Source of the DNA: Blautia sp. MSJ-9
GTDB lineage: Bacteria > Bacillota > Clostridia > Lachnospirales > Lachnospiraceae
Direction of reading: 5' to 3'
NCBI RefSeq assembly: GCF_018919065.1
Contig: NZ_JAHLQG010000042.1
Span: 1 to 59,827 of the forward strand
DNA: 59,827 bases
A program made the translations under genes and the position numbers. Positions 8,641 through 18,078 of this stretch are shown piece after piece; the stretch's first letter is position 1, and each line of letters opens with the position of its first letter. Below the pieces are notes generated by a model, which saw only the letters and a program-made list of their open reading frames with translations, was not told the DNA's origin and searched no databases.

Positions 8641-9261
8641 ATGAAACAAATCTTATGTTTCGGCGATTCTAATACATACGGTTTAATCCCGGGAACATCC
8701 AATCAGAGATACGGATGGGGCACCCGTTGGACCAGCATCCTGGATGACAAAGTAAGAGAGAAAGGCTACCGTGTAATCGAAGAAGGTCTCTGCGGAAGAA
8801 CCACAGTATTCGATGATCCATTCCGCACAGAAAGACGAGGAACAGAGATGCTCCCTGCAATCCTTGAGAGCCACAGACCGGTAGACACCATTGTTCTTAT
8901 GCTTGGCACCAATGATTGTAAAAGCGTATACAGCGCAACCCCGGAAGTCATCGGACAGGGAATTGAACAGCTTCTCAATCAGATCAACGCCGTAAACCCG
9001 GATGCCAAAGTTCTTCTGGTATCTCCGATTTACCTTGGCGAACGAATCTGGGAAGAAGACTTTGATCCGGAATTCGATAGGAAATCCAGAGAAGTATCCT
9101 TGAACCTCCACCGGGTATATGAGAAAATTGCAAAAGCAAGAAACATTTCCTATTTACAGGCTTCTGCCTACGCACAGCCGGGTGAAGCAGATCAGGAACA
9201 TCTGGATGAATCCGGACATCGCAAACTTGCAGATGCAATTTATGAGAAAATTGCCTGTTAG
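8641..9261 (+). CDS. SGNH/GDSL-family hydrolase
   Basis: A 206-residue protein with the four SGNH blocks: FGDSNTYG near residue 6 (nucleophile Ser), the Gly in block II (GLCGRTT), Asn in LGTNDCK, and the Asp/His pair in DQEHLDESGH near the C-terminus. There is no signal peptide, so it acts in the cytoplasm, probably as an esterase or arylesterase on small acyl substrates or on acetylated sugars. A strong promoter precedes it. A polar amino-acid transporter follows after 176 nt, with a hairpin (about 9324-9354) but no clear terminator between, so they may be partly co-transcribed. The substrate is unknown. Confidence 0.88.
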   Translation: MKQILCFGDSNTYGLIPGTSNQRYGWGTRWTSILDDKVREKGYRVIEEGLCGRTTVFDDPFRTERRGTEMLPAILESHRPVDTIVLMLGTNDCKSVYSATPEVIGQGIEQLLNQINAVNPDAKVLLVSPIYLGERIWEEDFDPEFDRKSREVSLNLHRVYEKIAKARNISYLQASAYAQPGEADQEHLDESGHRKLADAIYEKIAC

Positions 9262-9437
9262 AAACACGATAAAGGTAGAAGAAGTCAGATTCAGGCAGGA
9301 AAAATAAAAAATGATAAATGAAACATCTTATTTGAATCATATACATAAATAAGATGAAACTGATATGAGACTGGCAGTAATGACCAGACAATTCAATGGA
9401 ATAAGAACTTCATATCAGAGAAGGAGAAAACGCAACC

Positions 9438-10097
9438 ATGGACTTTGAATTTATCCGCGAACAGACACCTCTTTATATAGAAGCTGCGAAGCTCACCCTT
9501 CACATGGCGTTGATCGGTGTGATCCTCGCAATCATCGTAGGACTTGTCTGTAGCATGATCAAGTATTTCAAGATCCCGGTGCTTCGCCAGATCGTGGAAT
9601 GCTACATAGAACTATCAAGAAATACCCCGCTTCTGATACAGTTATTCTTCCTGTATTTCGGTCTTCCGAAGATAGGAATCGTACTCAGCTCCGAACAATG
9701 CGCGATCTCAGGTCTGGCATTTCTGGGAGGCAGCTACATGGCAGAAGCCTTCCGAAGCGGTCTGGACAATGTCCCGCCGATTCAGGTAGAATCCGCATTA
9801 AGTCTCGGAATGAGCAAGAGTCAGGTATTTACAAACATCATCCTGCCGCAGGCGGTATCCAATTCCATCCCTGCATTCTGCGCCAATGCAATCTTTCTTA
9901 TTAAAGAAACATCTGTATTTAGTGCAGTAGCACTTGCAGACCTGATGTTTGTGACCAAAGACCTGATCGGAATTTATTACAAAACAGATGAAGCCCTGAT
10001 GATGCTGGTAATCGCATATCTGATCATACTTTTACCAATCTCACTGATCTGTTCATTTGTAGAAAGGAGAGTCCGCTATGCAGAATATGGGGATTGA
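9438..10097 (+). CDS. Polar amino-acid ABC transporter permease 1
   Basis: A 219-residue HisM/GlnP-type inner-membrane permease with about five hydrophobic helices. The conserved cytoplasmic EAA-type loop is visible as QVESALSLGMSKSQVFTNIILPQA (split here only in description), which docks the ATPase. AAGGAG lies about 10 nt before the ATG. Its end overlaps the second permease by 20 nt, so the two are translationally coupled and should form a heterodimer. It belongs to the four-gene unit 9438-12730. The amino acid carried cannot be told from sequence; His/Gln/Glu/Arg-type uptake is the usual role of the family. Confidence 0.9.
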   Translation: MDFEFIREQTPLYIEAAKLTLHMALIGVILAIIVGLVCSMIKYFKIPVLRQIVECYIELSRNTPLLIQLFFLYFGLPKIGIVLSSEQCAISGLAFLGGSYMAEAFRSGLDNVPPIQVESALSLGMSKSQVFTNIILPQAVSNSIPAFCANAIFLIKETSVFSAVALADLMFVTKDLIGIYYKTDEALMMLVIAYLIILLPISLICSFVERRVRYAEYGD

Positions 10098-10755
10098 GGT
10101 TCTTTTCAAAGGAATCAACTCATTAAGACTCTGGCAGGGCTTGTGGGTAACAATAAGAATTGCACTGATTTCCATGGTATTTTCCATTGTCCTTGGATTT
10201 CTTCTCGGAATGGTAATGAACATTCCGAATAAAATAATCAAATTTATCTGTCGTATTTACCTTGAGATTGTAAGGATCATGCCGCAGCTGGTACTTCTGT
10301 TTCTGGTATACTTCGGAGCAGCCAAGCATCTGGGAATGAACCTTACCGGTGAGACAGCAGCAGTTATCGTATTTACTTTCTGGGGAACTGCAGAGATGGG
10401 CGATCTGGTGCGAAGCGCACTGATCTCTATCCCGAAACACCAATATGACAGCGGATACGGACTCGGATTAAATAAATGGCAGGTATACCTTTATATCATT
10501 CTGCCGCAGACTATCCGAAGACTTCTTCCATCCGCAGTCAATCTTCTGACACGAATGATTAAGACCACATCACTGGTAGCCCTGATCGGTGTAGTAGAAG
10601 TATTAAAAGTAGGAAAACAGATCATTGATGCATCCAGATATACAAACCCGACAGCAGCACTCTGGGTATACGGTGCAGTATTCTTCATGTATTTCATCAT
10701 ATGTTTTCCATTCTCCAGACTCTCCAGAGTTCTGGAAAAGAAGTTTGCAGACTAA
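10078..10755 (+). CDS. Polar amino-acid ABC transporter permease 2
   Basis: A 225-residue paralogue of the preceding permease. It has the same helix pattern and an EAA loop of the form YDSGYGLGLNKWQVYLYIIL followed by PQTIRRLLPSA. Its ATG lies inside the end of the first permease gene, preceded by GAAAGGAGAG. A pair of different permeases sharing one ATPase is the usual layout for this transporter class. The ATPase starts 19 nt downstream. Confidence 0.9.
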   Translation: MQNMGIEVLFKGINSLRLWQGLWVTIRIALISMVFSIVLGFLLGMVMNIPNKIIKFICRIYLEIVRIMPQLVLLFLVYFGAAKHLGMNLTGETAAVIVFTFWGTAEMGDLVRSALISIPKHQYDSGYGLGLNKWQVYLYIILPQTIRRLLPSAVNLLTRMIKTTSLVALIGVVEVLKVGKQIIDASRYTNPTAALWVYGAVFFMYFIICFPFSRLSRVLEKKFAD

Positions 10756-10774
10756 TAGAAATGAGGATAAATGA

Positions 10775-11530
10775 ATGGGACAGCCGATTTTAGAAGTAGA
10801 GCATTTAAAGAAATCATATGTAAACAATGTTCCTATTCTGGATGATGTTTCTTTCTCCATGCAAAAAGGAGAAGTAGTAGTAATCGTAGGACCTTCCGGA
10901 TGTGGAAAAAGTACTTTCCTGCGATGTATCAACCGTCTGGAAGCAATCGACAGCGGTGTGTTGAAACTCAATGGCGTAAGCTACGAGAATGAAAAAAAGA
11001 ATATCAGTAAAGTCAGAGAGAAGATTGGAATGGTTTTCCAGAGCTACGATCTTTTCCCAAACATGACAATTTTAAATAATCTTCTTCTGGCACCTCTGAA
11101 AGTACAGAAGAGAAACAAAGAAGAAGTGAAGAAAGAAGCCGAGCAGCTTCTGGACAGAGTTGGACTTCTGGATAAGAAAGACAACTATCCAAGACAGCTC
11201 TCAGGTGGTCAGAAACAGCGAGTTGCCATTGTACGTGCCATGCTGATGCATCCGGAGATCATGCTTCTGGATGAGATCACAGCAGCCCTTGACCCGGAGA
11301 TGGTAAGAGAAGTACTTCAGGTAGTTCTGGAACTTGCAAAAACAGGAATGACCATGCTGATCGTCACTCACGAAATGGAATTTGCCAGATCTGTAGCAGA
11401 CAGAGTGATCTTTATGGATAAAGGAAATATCGTAGAAGAGAACACTCCGGAACAGTTCTTCGACAATCCGCAGACAGACAGAGCAAAACAGTTCCTGAAC
11501 AGTTTCCATTATGAAACAGTGAAAAAATAA
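10775..11530 (+). CDS. Polar amino-acid ABC transporter ATP-binding protein
   Basis: A 251-residue GlnQ/HisP-type ATPase: Walker [10 protein letters not shown] near residue 38, Q-loop [10 protein letters not shown], signature [15 protein letters not shown], Walker [16 protein letters not shown]-loop THEMEFA. It powers uptake through the two permeases just upstream. Note that the residue after the Walker B Glu region reads ITAALD where most family members have PTSALD, a mild variant. ATG 10775 is read after GAGG; an overlapping ATG at 10771 is in another frame. Confidence 0.93.
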   Translation: MGQPILEVEHLKKSYVNNVPILDDVSFSMQKGEVVVIVGPSGCGKSTFLRCINRLEAIDSGVLKLNGVSYENEKKNISKVREKIGMVFQSYDLFPNMTILNNLLLAPLKVQKRNKEEVKKEAEQLLDRVGLLDKKDNYPRQLSGGQKQRVAIVRAMLMHPEIMLLDEITAALDPEMVREVLQVVLELAKTGMTMLIVTHEMEFARSVADRVIFMDKGNIVEENTPEQFFDNPQTDRAKQFLNSFHYETVKK

Positions 11531-11743
11531 CAATAGAAGAACTAACAATAGAAGAACTATAAATCAAATACAGTTCATTACGGTTTAGGATTCAAATGGA
11601 CTGAAAGCTGAATATCCAAAAAATAATAAAGGAATCAGAAACAGACGACATTTTAGAATATCAGTCAGAAAGACATGATAACAAAAGATAGTTATAAAAA
11701 TTATTATAAAATCAAAATTTTTTAAAACATGGAGGAAAAGGAC

Positions 11744-12730
11744 ATGAAGAAAAAATTATTAGCAGTTTTATTAGCAACAGGCGTAGCAGCAACAACACTT
11801 CTTGGCGGAAGTATTCTTGTAAGTGCAGCAGATGACGGCGGAAACACTGCGCAGGCCCGTACTCTGGATGAGATCAAAGAAGACGGAAAGATCAAAATCG
11901 GTGTATTCAGTGATAAGAATCCATTTGGATATGTAGATGAAAACGGTGATGTTCAGGGATACGATGTTTACTTCGGAAAGAGACTTGCAAAAGATCTCCT
12001 TGGAAGCGAAGATGATGTAGAATTCACATATGTAGAAGCAGCAAGCCGTGTAGAATATCTGCAGTCTGCAAAGGTAGACGTAATTCTTGCAAACTTCACA
12101 GTAACAGATGACAGAGCAGAGAAAGTAGACTTCGCACTTCCATACATGAAAGTAGCTCTTGGTGTTGTTTCTCCTGACGATGCACTGATCACAGATGTAA
12201 AAGATCTGGAAGGCAAGAAACTGATCGTTGTAAAAGGAACAACAGCAGAGACATACTTCACAGACAACTATCCGGATATCGAACTTGTAAAATTTGATGA
12301 ATATCAGGAAGCATACGATGCACTTCTTGACGGAAGAGGAGATGCATTTTCCACAGACAACACAGAGGTACTTGCATGGGCTCAGCAGAACGAAGGATTC
12401 TCTGTAGGAATTGAATCTCTTGGTGACATCGACACGATCGCACCTGCAGTACAGAAAGGCAACACAGACCTTCTGAACGCAATCAACGATGAGATCAAAT
12501 CTCTGGCAGACGAACAGTTCTTCCATGCAGACTTCGAAGAAACTTTGAAACCAGTATACGGCGATAACATTGATCCAGAAGACCTTGTTGTTGAAGGTGG
12601 TGTTGTAGACAGCGAAGATGCAGAAGATGCTGAGGAAGCTGATACAACAGATGCAGACGCAGCAGATGACACAGAAGAAGCAGAAACAACAGAAGAACCT
12701 GAAGAAACAGAGGCAGCAGACGCTGAATAA
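11744..12730 (+). CDS. Family 3 amino-acid-binding protein of the ABC transporter
   Basis: About 328 residues with an N-terminal export signal (MKKKLLAVLLATGVAATTLL) and an SBP_bac_3 fold: KIKIGVFSDKNPFGYVDENG at the start, later VDVILANFTVTDDRAEKVDF and GKKLIVVKGTTAETYF. ATG 11744 is chosen because GGAGGAAAAGG precedes it; an earlier ATG overlaps that site. Two things are odd. There is no lipobox cysteine, although binding proteins in Gram-positive bacteria are usually lipoproteins. The last about 45 residues are almost only Glu, Asp, Ala and Thr. The gene is separated from the ATPase by 213 nt containing a 15-bp direct repeat, so it may have its own promoter for high expression. Confidence 0.88.
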   Translation: MKKKLLAVLLATGVAATTLLGGSILVSAADDGGNTAQARTLDEIKEDGKIKIGVFSDKNPFGYVDENGDVQGYDVYFGKRLAKDLLGSEDDVEFTYVEAASRVEYLQSAKVDVILANFTVTDDRAEKVDFALPYMKVALGVVSPDDALITDVKDLEGKKLIVVKGTTAETYFTDNYPDIELVKFDEYQEAYDALLDGRGDAFSTDNTEVLAWAQQNEGFSVGIESLGDIDTIAPAVQKGNTDLLNAINDEIKSLADEQFFHADFEETLKPVYGDNIDPEDLVVEGGVVDSEDAEDAEEADTTDADAADDTEEAETTEEPEETEAADAE

Positions 12731-12779
12731 TATAGGAAATATAAATTGATATCCTTATAAGTATTGATTTATAAACAAA

Positions 12780-12829
12780 ATGAGATGCACTCCACGGGAA
12801 TTGTTCCTGGTGGGGTGCATCTCATTTTT
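12780..12829. terminator. Bidirectional terminator
   Basis: A near-perfect stem, atgagatgcactccac pairing with ggtggggtgcatctcat, carries a T-run on the plus side and a T-rich flank on the minus side. It ends the transporter unit and the convergent pdaA-like gene. Confidence 0.88.
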
Positions 12830-12901
12830 GAGATCAGATTTGTAAAAAAGCTATATTGTATTATTCTTTGCAAGTGAAATTGTGTGTGAGACTTGGGTTG
12901 C

Positions 12902-13747
12902 TTAAGATGCAGAAACTAATTCATTTAAAGAATGAAACGAATACCCCATCTCTTCCCATTTACTTAACAGTTCATCCAGAATCTGCGCATTAGTAGAAGA
13001 GGTGCTATGCAGCAGCACGATAGCTCCAGGATGAATCCGTTTCGTCAGTTTTGCGATAGCCTCCTGGGGATCCGGTTGATTGTCCTGATACCAGTCCACA
13101 TAAGCAAGACTCCAGAAAAAAGTATGATATCCCATTTCTTTTGCCATAGACAGATTCAGAGTACTGTAAATCCCCTGCGGCGGCCGGTAAAATTTCGTCA
13201 TTTCTTTTCCTGTGATTTCTTTGTAAATATCTTCCACACCAGCTAATTCTTTCTGAAAAGATTCCTGCGTAGAAATCTTCGACATGTTTGGATGAGTCAT
13301 CGTATGATTTCCAACGGTATGCCCCTCATCCTCCATCCGTTTGATCAGGTCCTGATTCTCCGAAATAAAATTCCCCACAACAAAAAAAGTAGCCGGAGCC
13401 TGATGTTTCTTCAATGCATCCAGTATCGCCGGGGTATTTCCATTTTCATAACCGGCATCAAAGGTAAGATAAAGTTTCTTTTCTTCGGTGTTCTCTGCAA
13501 AGAAAGCATCATATTGAGACAATTCTTCAATCGTGGCATTTCCTACAGGGCGTTTCCCTTCCTCCTGAAAACTAAGCCCCCAGTTGGAACTCTGAGAAGA
13601 AGACGGAACAGTCGCCTGCTTCTGCGTAAAATGCGAAACCACTTTTCCGGTAGCAGAACCTACAATTGCAGATATGCAGAAAAGCAGAAGAATCCGCCCG
13701 GTTCGTGCAGAAAAAAATCTGACAGGGGATATATATTTGAGACGCAT
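12902..13747 (-). CDS. pdaA: PdaA-type polysaccharide deacetylase (delta-lactam-forming)
   Basis: A 281-residue protein with an N-terminal membrane anchor or signal (RILLLFCISAIVGSATG) and a NodB-homology domain. The catalytic and metal motifs are TFDAGYENG (motif 1, Asp), HTMTHP (motif 2, two His) and RPPQG (motif 3). The NWGLSF segment ahead of the domain and the TFDAGYENGN form are typical of PdaA, which removes acetyl groups from muramic acid during formation of delta-lactam in the spore cortex. Length is close to that of Bacillus subtilis PdaA. It implies a spore-forming host. It converges on the transporter unit and has a separate terminator-bounded repeat unit upstream on the same strand. 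Confidence 0.85.
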   Translation of the reverse strand: MRLKYISPVRFFSARTGRILLLFCISAIVGSATGKVVSHFTQKQATVPSSSQSSNWGLSFQEEGKRPVGNATIEELSQYDAFFAENTEEKKLYLTFDAGYENGNTPAILDALKKHQAPATFFVVGNFISENQDLIKRMEDEGHTVGNHTMTHPNMSKISTQESFQKELAGVEDIYKEITGKEMTKFYRPPQGIYSTLNLSMAKEMGYHTFFWSLAYVDWYQDNQPDPQEAIAKLTKRIHPGAIVLLHSTSSTNAQILDELLSKWEEMGYSFHSLNELVSAS

Positions 13748-13811
13748 AGAATGATAACCTCAAAAGAAAGGATGTTGCTTAAATATATGAGAGAAAAGAG
13801 AACAATAGACT

Positions 13812-13856
13812 TTGCAAAATAAAAGAGCCATCGATTTATTTTCCATCGTGGCTCTT
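13812..13856 (-). terminator. Minus-strand terminator closing the repeat transcript
   Basis: On the minus strand, arms agagccacgat and atcgatggctct are followed by TTTTATTTT. It separates the repeat array from pdaA, so the array would be its own transcript rather than the pdaA leader. Confidence 0.75.
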
Positions 13857-14490
13857 GTTAAGATTCTGTATCCAAGGGATGATACCTCGCTTTCTATAAA
13901 ATTGTATTTAGAATTTATTTAAACTTACTGTCCCATTGGTCTGTACCTTCCTCATTTAGTTTAAATAGGGTAATTCGTTAAGTTCTCATCGGACTGTACC
14001 TCTTTGTATGAATGAACTGTTACGATTAATAATAGGGTAAATCGTTAATGTTTCATTGGACTATACCTTCCTTATATTAATAGATGTTGCTTCTTTAAAA
14101 TAAGGTGAATCGTTAAGTTTCCATTGGATTGTACCTTCCTTTTATGGATTATCTGTTACTTTTTAATAATAAGAATAAATTATTAAATGTCCATTGGATC
14201 ATACCGTCCTTATATTGATGTTTTGTTGCTTTTAAATAGGGTAAATCGTTAGGTTTTCATTGGACTGTACCTTCCTTTTTATTAATAGGAACTTATAAAA
14301 CTTAGTTGGATTTAAAACTTTAAGTTCTTGGTGGTCCGTACCTGCCTTTCATAAATTATAAATCATGAATTTGAAACTTTAACTATTCTGGTGGTCTGTA
14401 CCTCGCTTTCTTAAATTATAAAGAAGAAATTATGTTTTCGGTGGTCTCACTCCTTTTCTTTTTTGTTTTCCGTAATCCCTTTTGTTTTAT
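13815..14490 (-). ncRNA. Candidate about 670-nt noncoding RNA made of tandem degenerate repeats
   Basis: A minus-strand unit bounded by a consensus promoter (14497-14525) and a terminator (13812-13856) contains no long reading frame. It consists of about ten copies of a core read on the minus strand as AAGGAAGGTACAGTCCAATG. The GTACC-equivalents lie at plus positions 13882, 13943, 13996, 14063, 14131, 14201, 14267, 14338, 14398 and about 14447, so spacing is 50-71 nt. In the six central copies the core is an SD-like AGG motif followed 9 nt later by ATG, two variable codons and TAA. The outer copies have CCA in place of ATG. I do not recognise a described RNA family. Confidence 0.7.
13870..14460 (-). 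repeat. Tandem array of about ten degenerate repeats
   Basis: The conserved plus-strand core is CATTGGACTGTACCTTCC, recurring every 50-71 bp with AT-rich, partly similar fill (often containing gggtaaatcgttaa). Copies diverge by several bases and the fill is related between units, so this is a duplicated transcribed motif and not a CRISPR array. Copies at the promoter-proximal end (14338-14450) form a subtype with GGTGGTC. Confidence 0.85.
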
Positions 14491-14496
14491 GAACTT

Positions 14497-14525
14497 ACTA
14501 TAACAGATAATAATTGAAATGTCAA
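14497..14525 (-). promoter_or_regulatory. Consensus sigma-A promoter of the repeat RNA
   Basis: On the minus strand TTGACA (14525-14520), a 17-bp spacer and TATAGT (14502-14497) point into the repeat array, with a start predicted near 14490. It matches consensus better than most promoters in the window. Confidence 0.8.
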
Positions 14526-14805
14526 GCATAAAAACTAAAAACTTATAAAAATATTTAAAAGAAACAATTAAAATGATTTGCACTGATAAAATATTCTGAA
14601 AATTATATGGGATTTATAAAATAACCAGAGTGAATCAGGTTTAGATACAAAAGTACGATACACAAAGATACAACATATAAGTAGCAATGCATCGAAATAT
14701 CGTTTAAGAACCGCCAGCATACAGCGCATATTCATCAGAGTATCTGGAAAAGCTATGCGTATGAAACAAATAAAATGCTGAAGTACAGACATTGCAGAGG
14801 GATAG

Positions 14806-15429
<624 letters not shown>

Positions 15430-15583
15430 TCCTAAATAAATTTCGTAACCAATCAACGAATTTATGAAGGAAAGGCCTCTCTTTTATAAATAACACAGTA
15501 CAGAAGTAATAGAATTTCAGAACTCGGCTGAGATGTATTTACTATACCACGAAAGCGGTGATAATTGAATAAAAATATATTTT

Positions 15584-15641
15584 GGACTGAATTAGCTTGC
15601 ATGAGATTTATTTCTCAGCTGTCTGATTCAGTCTTTTTATT
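15584..15641 (+). terminator. Terminator/attenuator upstream of parA
   Basis: Arms ggactgaat and attcagtc surround an inner helix (gcatgagat/atttctc-like), followed by TTTTTAT. It lies within 30 nt of the parA start, so it either stops transcription from the chromosome side or attenuates parA. Confidence 0.6.
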
Positions 15642-15664
15642 TGACAAGAAAGAAGGGAAAGATT

Positions 15665-16450
15665 ATGGCAAAAGTAATTTCTATTGTTAACCAAAAAGGA
15701 GGAACGGGAAAATCCGCATGTACAGCTAATTTAGCAGTAGGATTAGCACAAAATAATATGAAAGTGTTAATCGTTGATGCCGATCCACAGTCAGATGTAT
15801 CCGCAGGATTTGGATATCGTGATTGTGATGACAGTAATGAAACTCTTACAGCTCTTATGGATGCAGTAATGAAAGATGAAGATATTCCATCAGACTGTTA
15901 CATCAGGCATCAGGCAGAAGGAATAGACATTATCTGTTCTAACATTGGACTGGCAGGTACGGAAGTACAGTTGGTAAATGCAATGAGTAGGGAATATGTA
16001 TTGAAACAAATTTTATATGGTATCAAGGATCAATATGATGCAATTATTATTGATTGTATGCCATCATTGGGAATGATCACAATCAATGCACTGGCTGCAT
16101 CAGATGAAGTACTAATTCCGGTTGAAGCGTCTTACCTGCCAATCAAAGGATTGCAGCAGTTATTAAAAACAATTGGTAAGGTCCGTAAGCAGATCAATCC
16201 GAAGCTGCAAGTCGGTGGAATTCTGTTTACAATGGTCGATGCTCATACGAATGATGCCAGAAATAATATGGAACTTCTCAGAAATGTATATGGAAGTCAA
16301 ATTCATATCTTCGATAATTATATTCCATTTTCTGTAAGAATGAAGGAAGCAGTCAGAGAAGGTCAGAGTATTTTCTCTTATGATCCGAAAGGCAAAGCTA
16401 CAGAAGCTTATCGGAGAGTGACGGAGGAGGTGCTGAAAGATGTCATCTAA
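15665..16450 (+). CDS. parA: ParA family partition ATPase
   Basis: A 261-residue ParA/Soj-type ATPase: deviant Walker A NQKGGTGKSACT with the signature lysine, VDADPQSD (Walker A'), and IIIDCMPSLGMITINAL (Walker B region). It works with the ParB encoded 11 nt overlapping downstream to keep the element, probably in its circular form, from being lost. ATG 15665 is used because AGAAGGGA precedes it and the ParA fold begins directly there; a TTG 24 bases upstream lacks support. First gene of the element's left-to-right operon. Confidence 0.93.
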   Translation: MAKVISIVNQKGGTGKSACTANLAVGLAQNNMKVLIVDADPQSDVSAGFGYRDCDDSNETLTALMDAVMKDEDIPSDCYIRHQAEGIDIICSNIGLAGTEVQLVNAMSREYVLKQILYGIKDQYDAIIIDCMPSLGMITINALAASDEVLIPVEASYLPIKGLQQLLKTIGKVRKQINPKLQVGGILFTMVDAHTNDARNNMELLRNVYGSQIHIFDNYIPFSVRMKEAVREGQSIFSYDPKGKATEAYRRVTEEVLKDVI

Positions 16451-17345
16451 AAAAAGAGCAACTCCCGTTTCCTTACAGCCGCTTGATGCATTGTTTGGAA
16501 CAAACGAAGAGACAACCAATGGAATTAGTGAGATAGCAATAGGAAGTCTTCATCCATTTACGAATCACCCGTTTCAAGTAAGAGATGATAAGAAAATGGA
16601 AGAATTAGCAGAAAGTATTACACAATATGGAGTGTTGGTTCCTGGTATTGTGCGGTTGAGAGAATCCGGTGGTTATGAACTTGTAGCTGGTCATCGGCGA
16701 AAACGAGCATGTGAACTTGCTGGACTAGAGAAAATGCCGGTTATCATCAAAGATCTTACGGATGATGAAGCAACGGTAATTATGGTAGATTCCAACATTC
16801 AACGAGAAGAGCTGCTGATCAGCGAAAAAGCATTTGCTTATAAAATGAAATATGAGGCGTTAAAGCGTCAGGGGAAACGGTCTGATTTAACTTCTTGCCA
16901 AGTTGGCAAGAAGTTGGCGGCAGAAGAAGTCAGTCAGAATACAGGAGATAGTTCCAGACAGATTCTTCGATATATTCATTTGACAGAGTTAATAGCAGAG
17001 CTATTAGAATTGGCAGACGAGAAGAAGCTTCCCTTTAACACAGCTGTTGAAGTTTCTTATTTGAGAACTGAAGAACAGCAGATATTACTTCAGTATATGA
17101 GTAATCACAATATGGTACCGTCCATGAAGCAGGCAAAGGAATTGAAACAAATTTCAAAAGAGCGGATGTTGACGTATCCAGAGATTGACCAGATTTGCAT
17201 GAATGAAAGTACTGAAAAAGTTCAGGTGCAGATTCCGGCGAAGAAATTGAAACAATATTTTCCAGAGACATATACAAAGACTCAGATGGAAGAAATTATA
17301 TTTATGCTGCTGGCATCGTGGGCAGAAAGAGAGGGGAAAGAATGA
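16440..17345 (+). CDS. parB: ParB/RepB-family nuclease-like partition protein
   Basis: 301 residues. The N-terminal ParB domain shows IGSLHPFTNHPFQVRDDKKM, the GVLVPGIVRLRE segment and the CTP-binding box YELVAGHRRKRACELAGL. A central helix-turn-helix follows (about residues 150-190), although the usual TQEQIA-type helix is partly replaced. It would bind a centromere-like site and load onto DNA with ParA. The gene begins inside the end of parA with GGAGG in front, and its stop overlaps the next small gene (ATGA). Confidence 0.9.
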   Translation: MSSKKRATPVSLQPLDALFGTNEETTNGISEIAIGSLHPFTNHPFQVRDDKKMEELAESITQYGVLVPGIVRLRESGGYELVAGHRRKRACELAGLEKMPVIIKDLTDDEATVIMVDSNIQREELLISEKAFAYKMKYEALKRQGKRSDLTSCQVGKKLAAEEVSQNTGDSSRQILRYIHLTELIAELLELADEKKLPFNTAVEVSYLRTEEQQILLQYMSNHNMVPSMKQAKELKQISKERMLTYPEIDQICMNESTEKVQVQIPAKKLKQYFPETYTKTQMEEIIFMLLASWAEREGKE

Positions 17346-17476
17346 GCAATGAAGATATGGCAAGTAGAATACAAGTCTATCTGAAAAAGATAGAAAAGAT
17401 ACGTGTTAAACGGATGAAAAGAGAGAAGTTTAAACATTTGTTGAAAACATTAGGATTATCAGCAGGAAGGAAGTGA
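17342..17476 (+). CDS. Small basic protein of 44 residues
   Basis: Starts in an ATGA overlap with parB and ends 4 nt before the next gene start. The product is short and strongly basic (many Lys and Arg, ending SAGRK). Tight coupling on both sides suggests a real gene of the maintenance operon, but I do not recognise a family. Confidence 0.6.
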   Translation: MSNEDMASRIQVYLKKIEKIRVKRMKREKFKHLLKTLGLSAGRK

Positions 17477-17480
17477 AAGT

Positions 17481-17648
17481 ATGGCTTTAAAAATTGTACG
17501 AAGATATGATGCGAACGGAAGGGAGCTTACGGAGAAAGATCTGGAAACCTTTCGATTGGATTCTCCTGTGGTTAGAGAAATATTGGCAAACTTTAATCGG
17601 GAGGTGGCGGAAGGAATCAGACAGAGGGAGAAAAAGGGTGACGATTGA
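17481..17648 (+). CDS. Small conserved element protein of 55 residues
   Basis: Begins MALKIVRRYDANGRELTEKD and ends QREKKGDD, preceded by GGAAGG. It lies between the 44-residue gene and a membrane-protein gene whose GTG start overlaps its 3' end by 11 nt. A longer reading frame covers the same bases in another phase, but this one has better start signals and protein-like composition. The family is not recognised with confidence. Confidence 0.65.
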   Translation: MALKIVRRYDANGRELTEKDLETFRLDSPVVREILANFNREVAEGIRQREKKGDD

Positions 17649-17949
17649 AGACGTAATTAAAAAATCAATTCTGCCGCTGGCATTTATGGTATTCTGGTTT
17701 TGGATGACAAAAATAATAATGAAAGTCAGTGGTCAGACAGATTGGTTCTGGTGGATATTTATTGCCGGATTGCCATTTGGAATACATAAAATGCGGCTGA
17801 TTCTAATCCCTAGAGGAATGGATACCACAGCAACACTTGGTATGGCTGCATTAAGTGTCATCATTGGAGCATTGATCGGAAGTATCATAATTCCAGTGTA
17901 TGTGATCAGAGCGATATACGTTTTTATACGGTATATCATTGGAAGATAG
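17638..17949 (+). CDS. Small membrane protein (DUF6050-like)
   Basis: 103 residues from a GTG start, beginning VTIEDVIKKSILPLAF, with three to four hydrophobic segments (about residues 10-30, 38-50, 60-95). It resembles the short membrane proteins (DUF6050-like) found at this position in related conjugative elements; the family name is from memory of the pattern. An upstream in-frame ATG would add hydrophilic residues overlapping the previous gene. A terminator follows 17 nt later, closing the parAB operon. Confidence 0.6.
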   Translation: MTIEDVIKKSILPLAFMVFWFWMTKIIMKVSGQTDWFWWIFIAGLPFGIHKMRLILIPRGMDTTATLGMAALSVIIGALIGSIIIPVYVIRAIYVFIRYIIGR

Positions 17950-17965
17950 AAAATTAGTTTGATAA

Positions 17966-18011
17966 GAGGCAGGCTTGCGAAAACAAAAATCGTAAGTCTG
18001 CCTCTTTTTTT
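17966..18011 (+). terminator. Terminator of the parAB operon
   Basis: gaggcaggcttgcg pairs with cgtaagtctgcctc, followed by seven T residues. Confidence 0.9.
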
Positions 18012-18078
18012 GTGCCTAAAAACAGGCAATTCAGGGTAAATCCCTTTTGCAAATATATATACTTGGAGGATTTTTAAG

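Noticed and set aside
11771..12526. Open frame antisense to the amino-acid-binding protein
   Set aside because: Cys/Phe-rich shadow of a well-supported gene.
13870..14460. Possible CRISPR array
   Set aside because: The conserved core is short and degenerate, the fill between cores is related from unit to unit, spacing varies from 50 to 71 bp, and no cas genes are present.
17494..17637. N-terminal extension of the small membrane protein
   Set aside because: It overlaps the 55-residue gene in another frame; the GTG at 17638 fits the family start and the operon spacing better.
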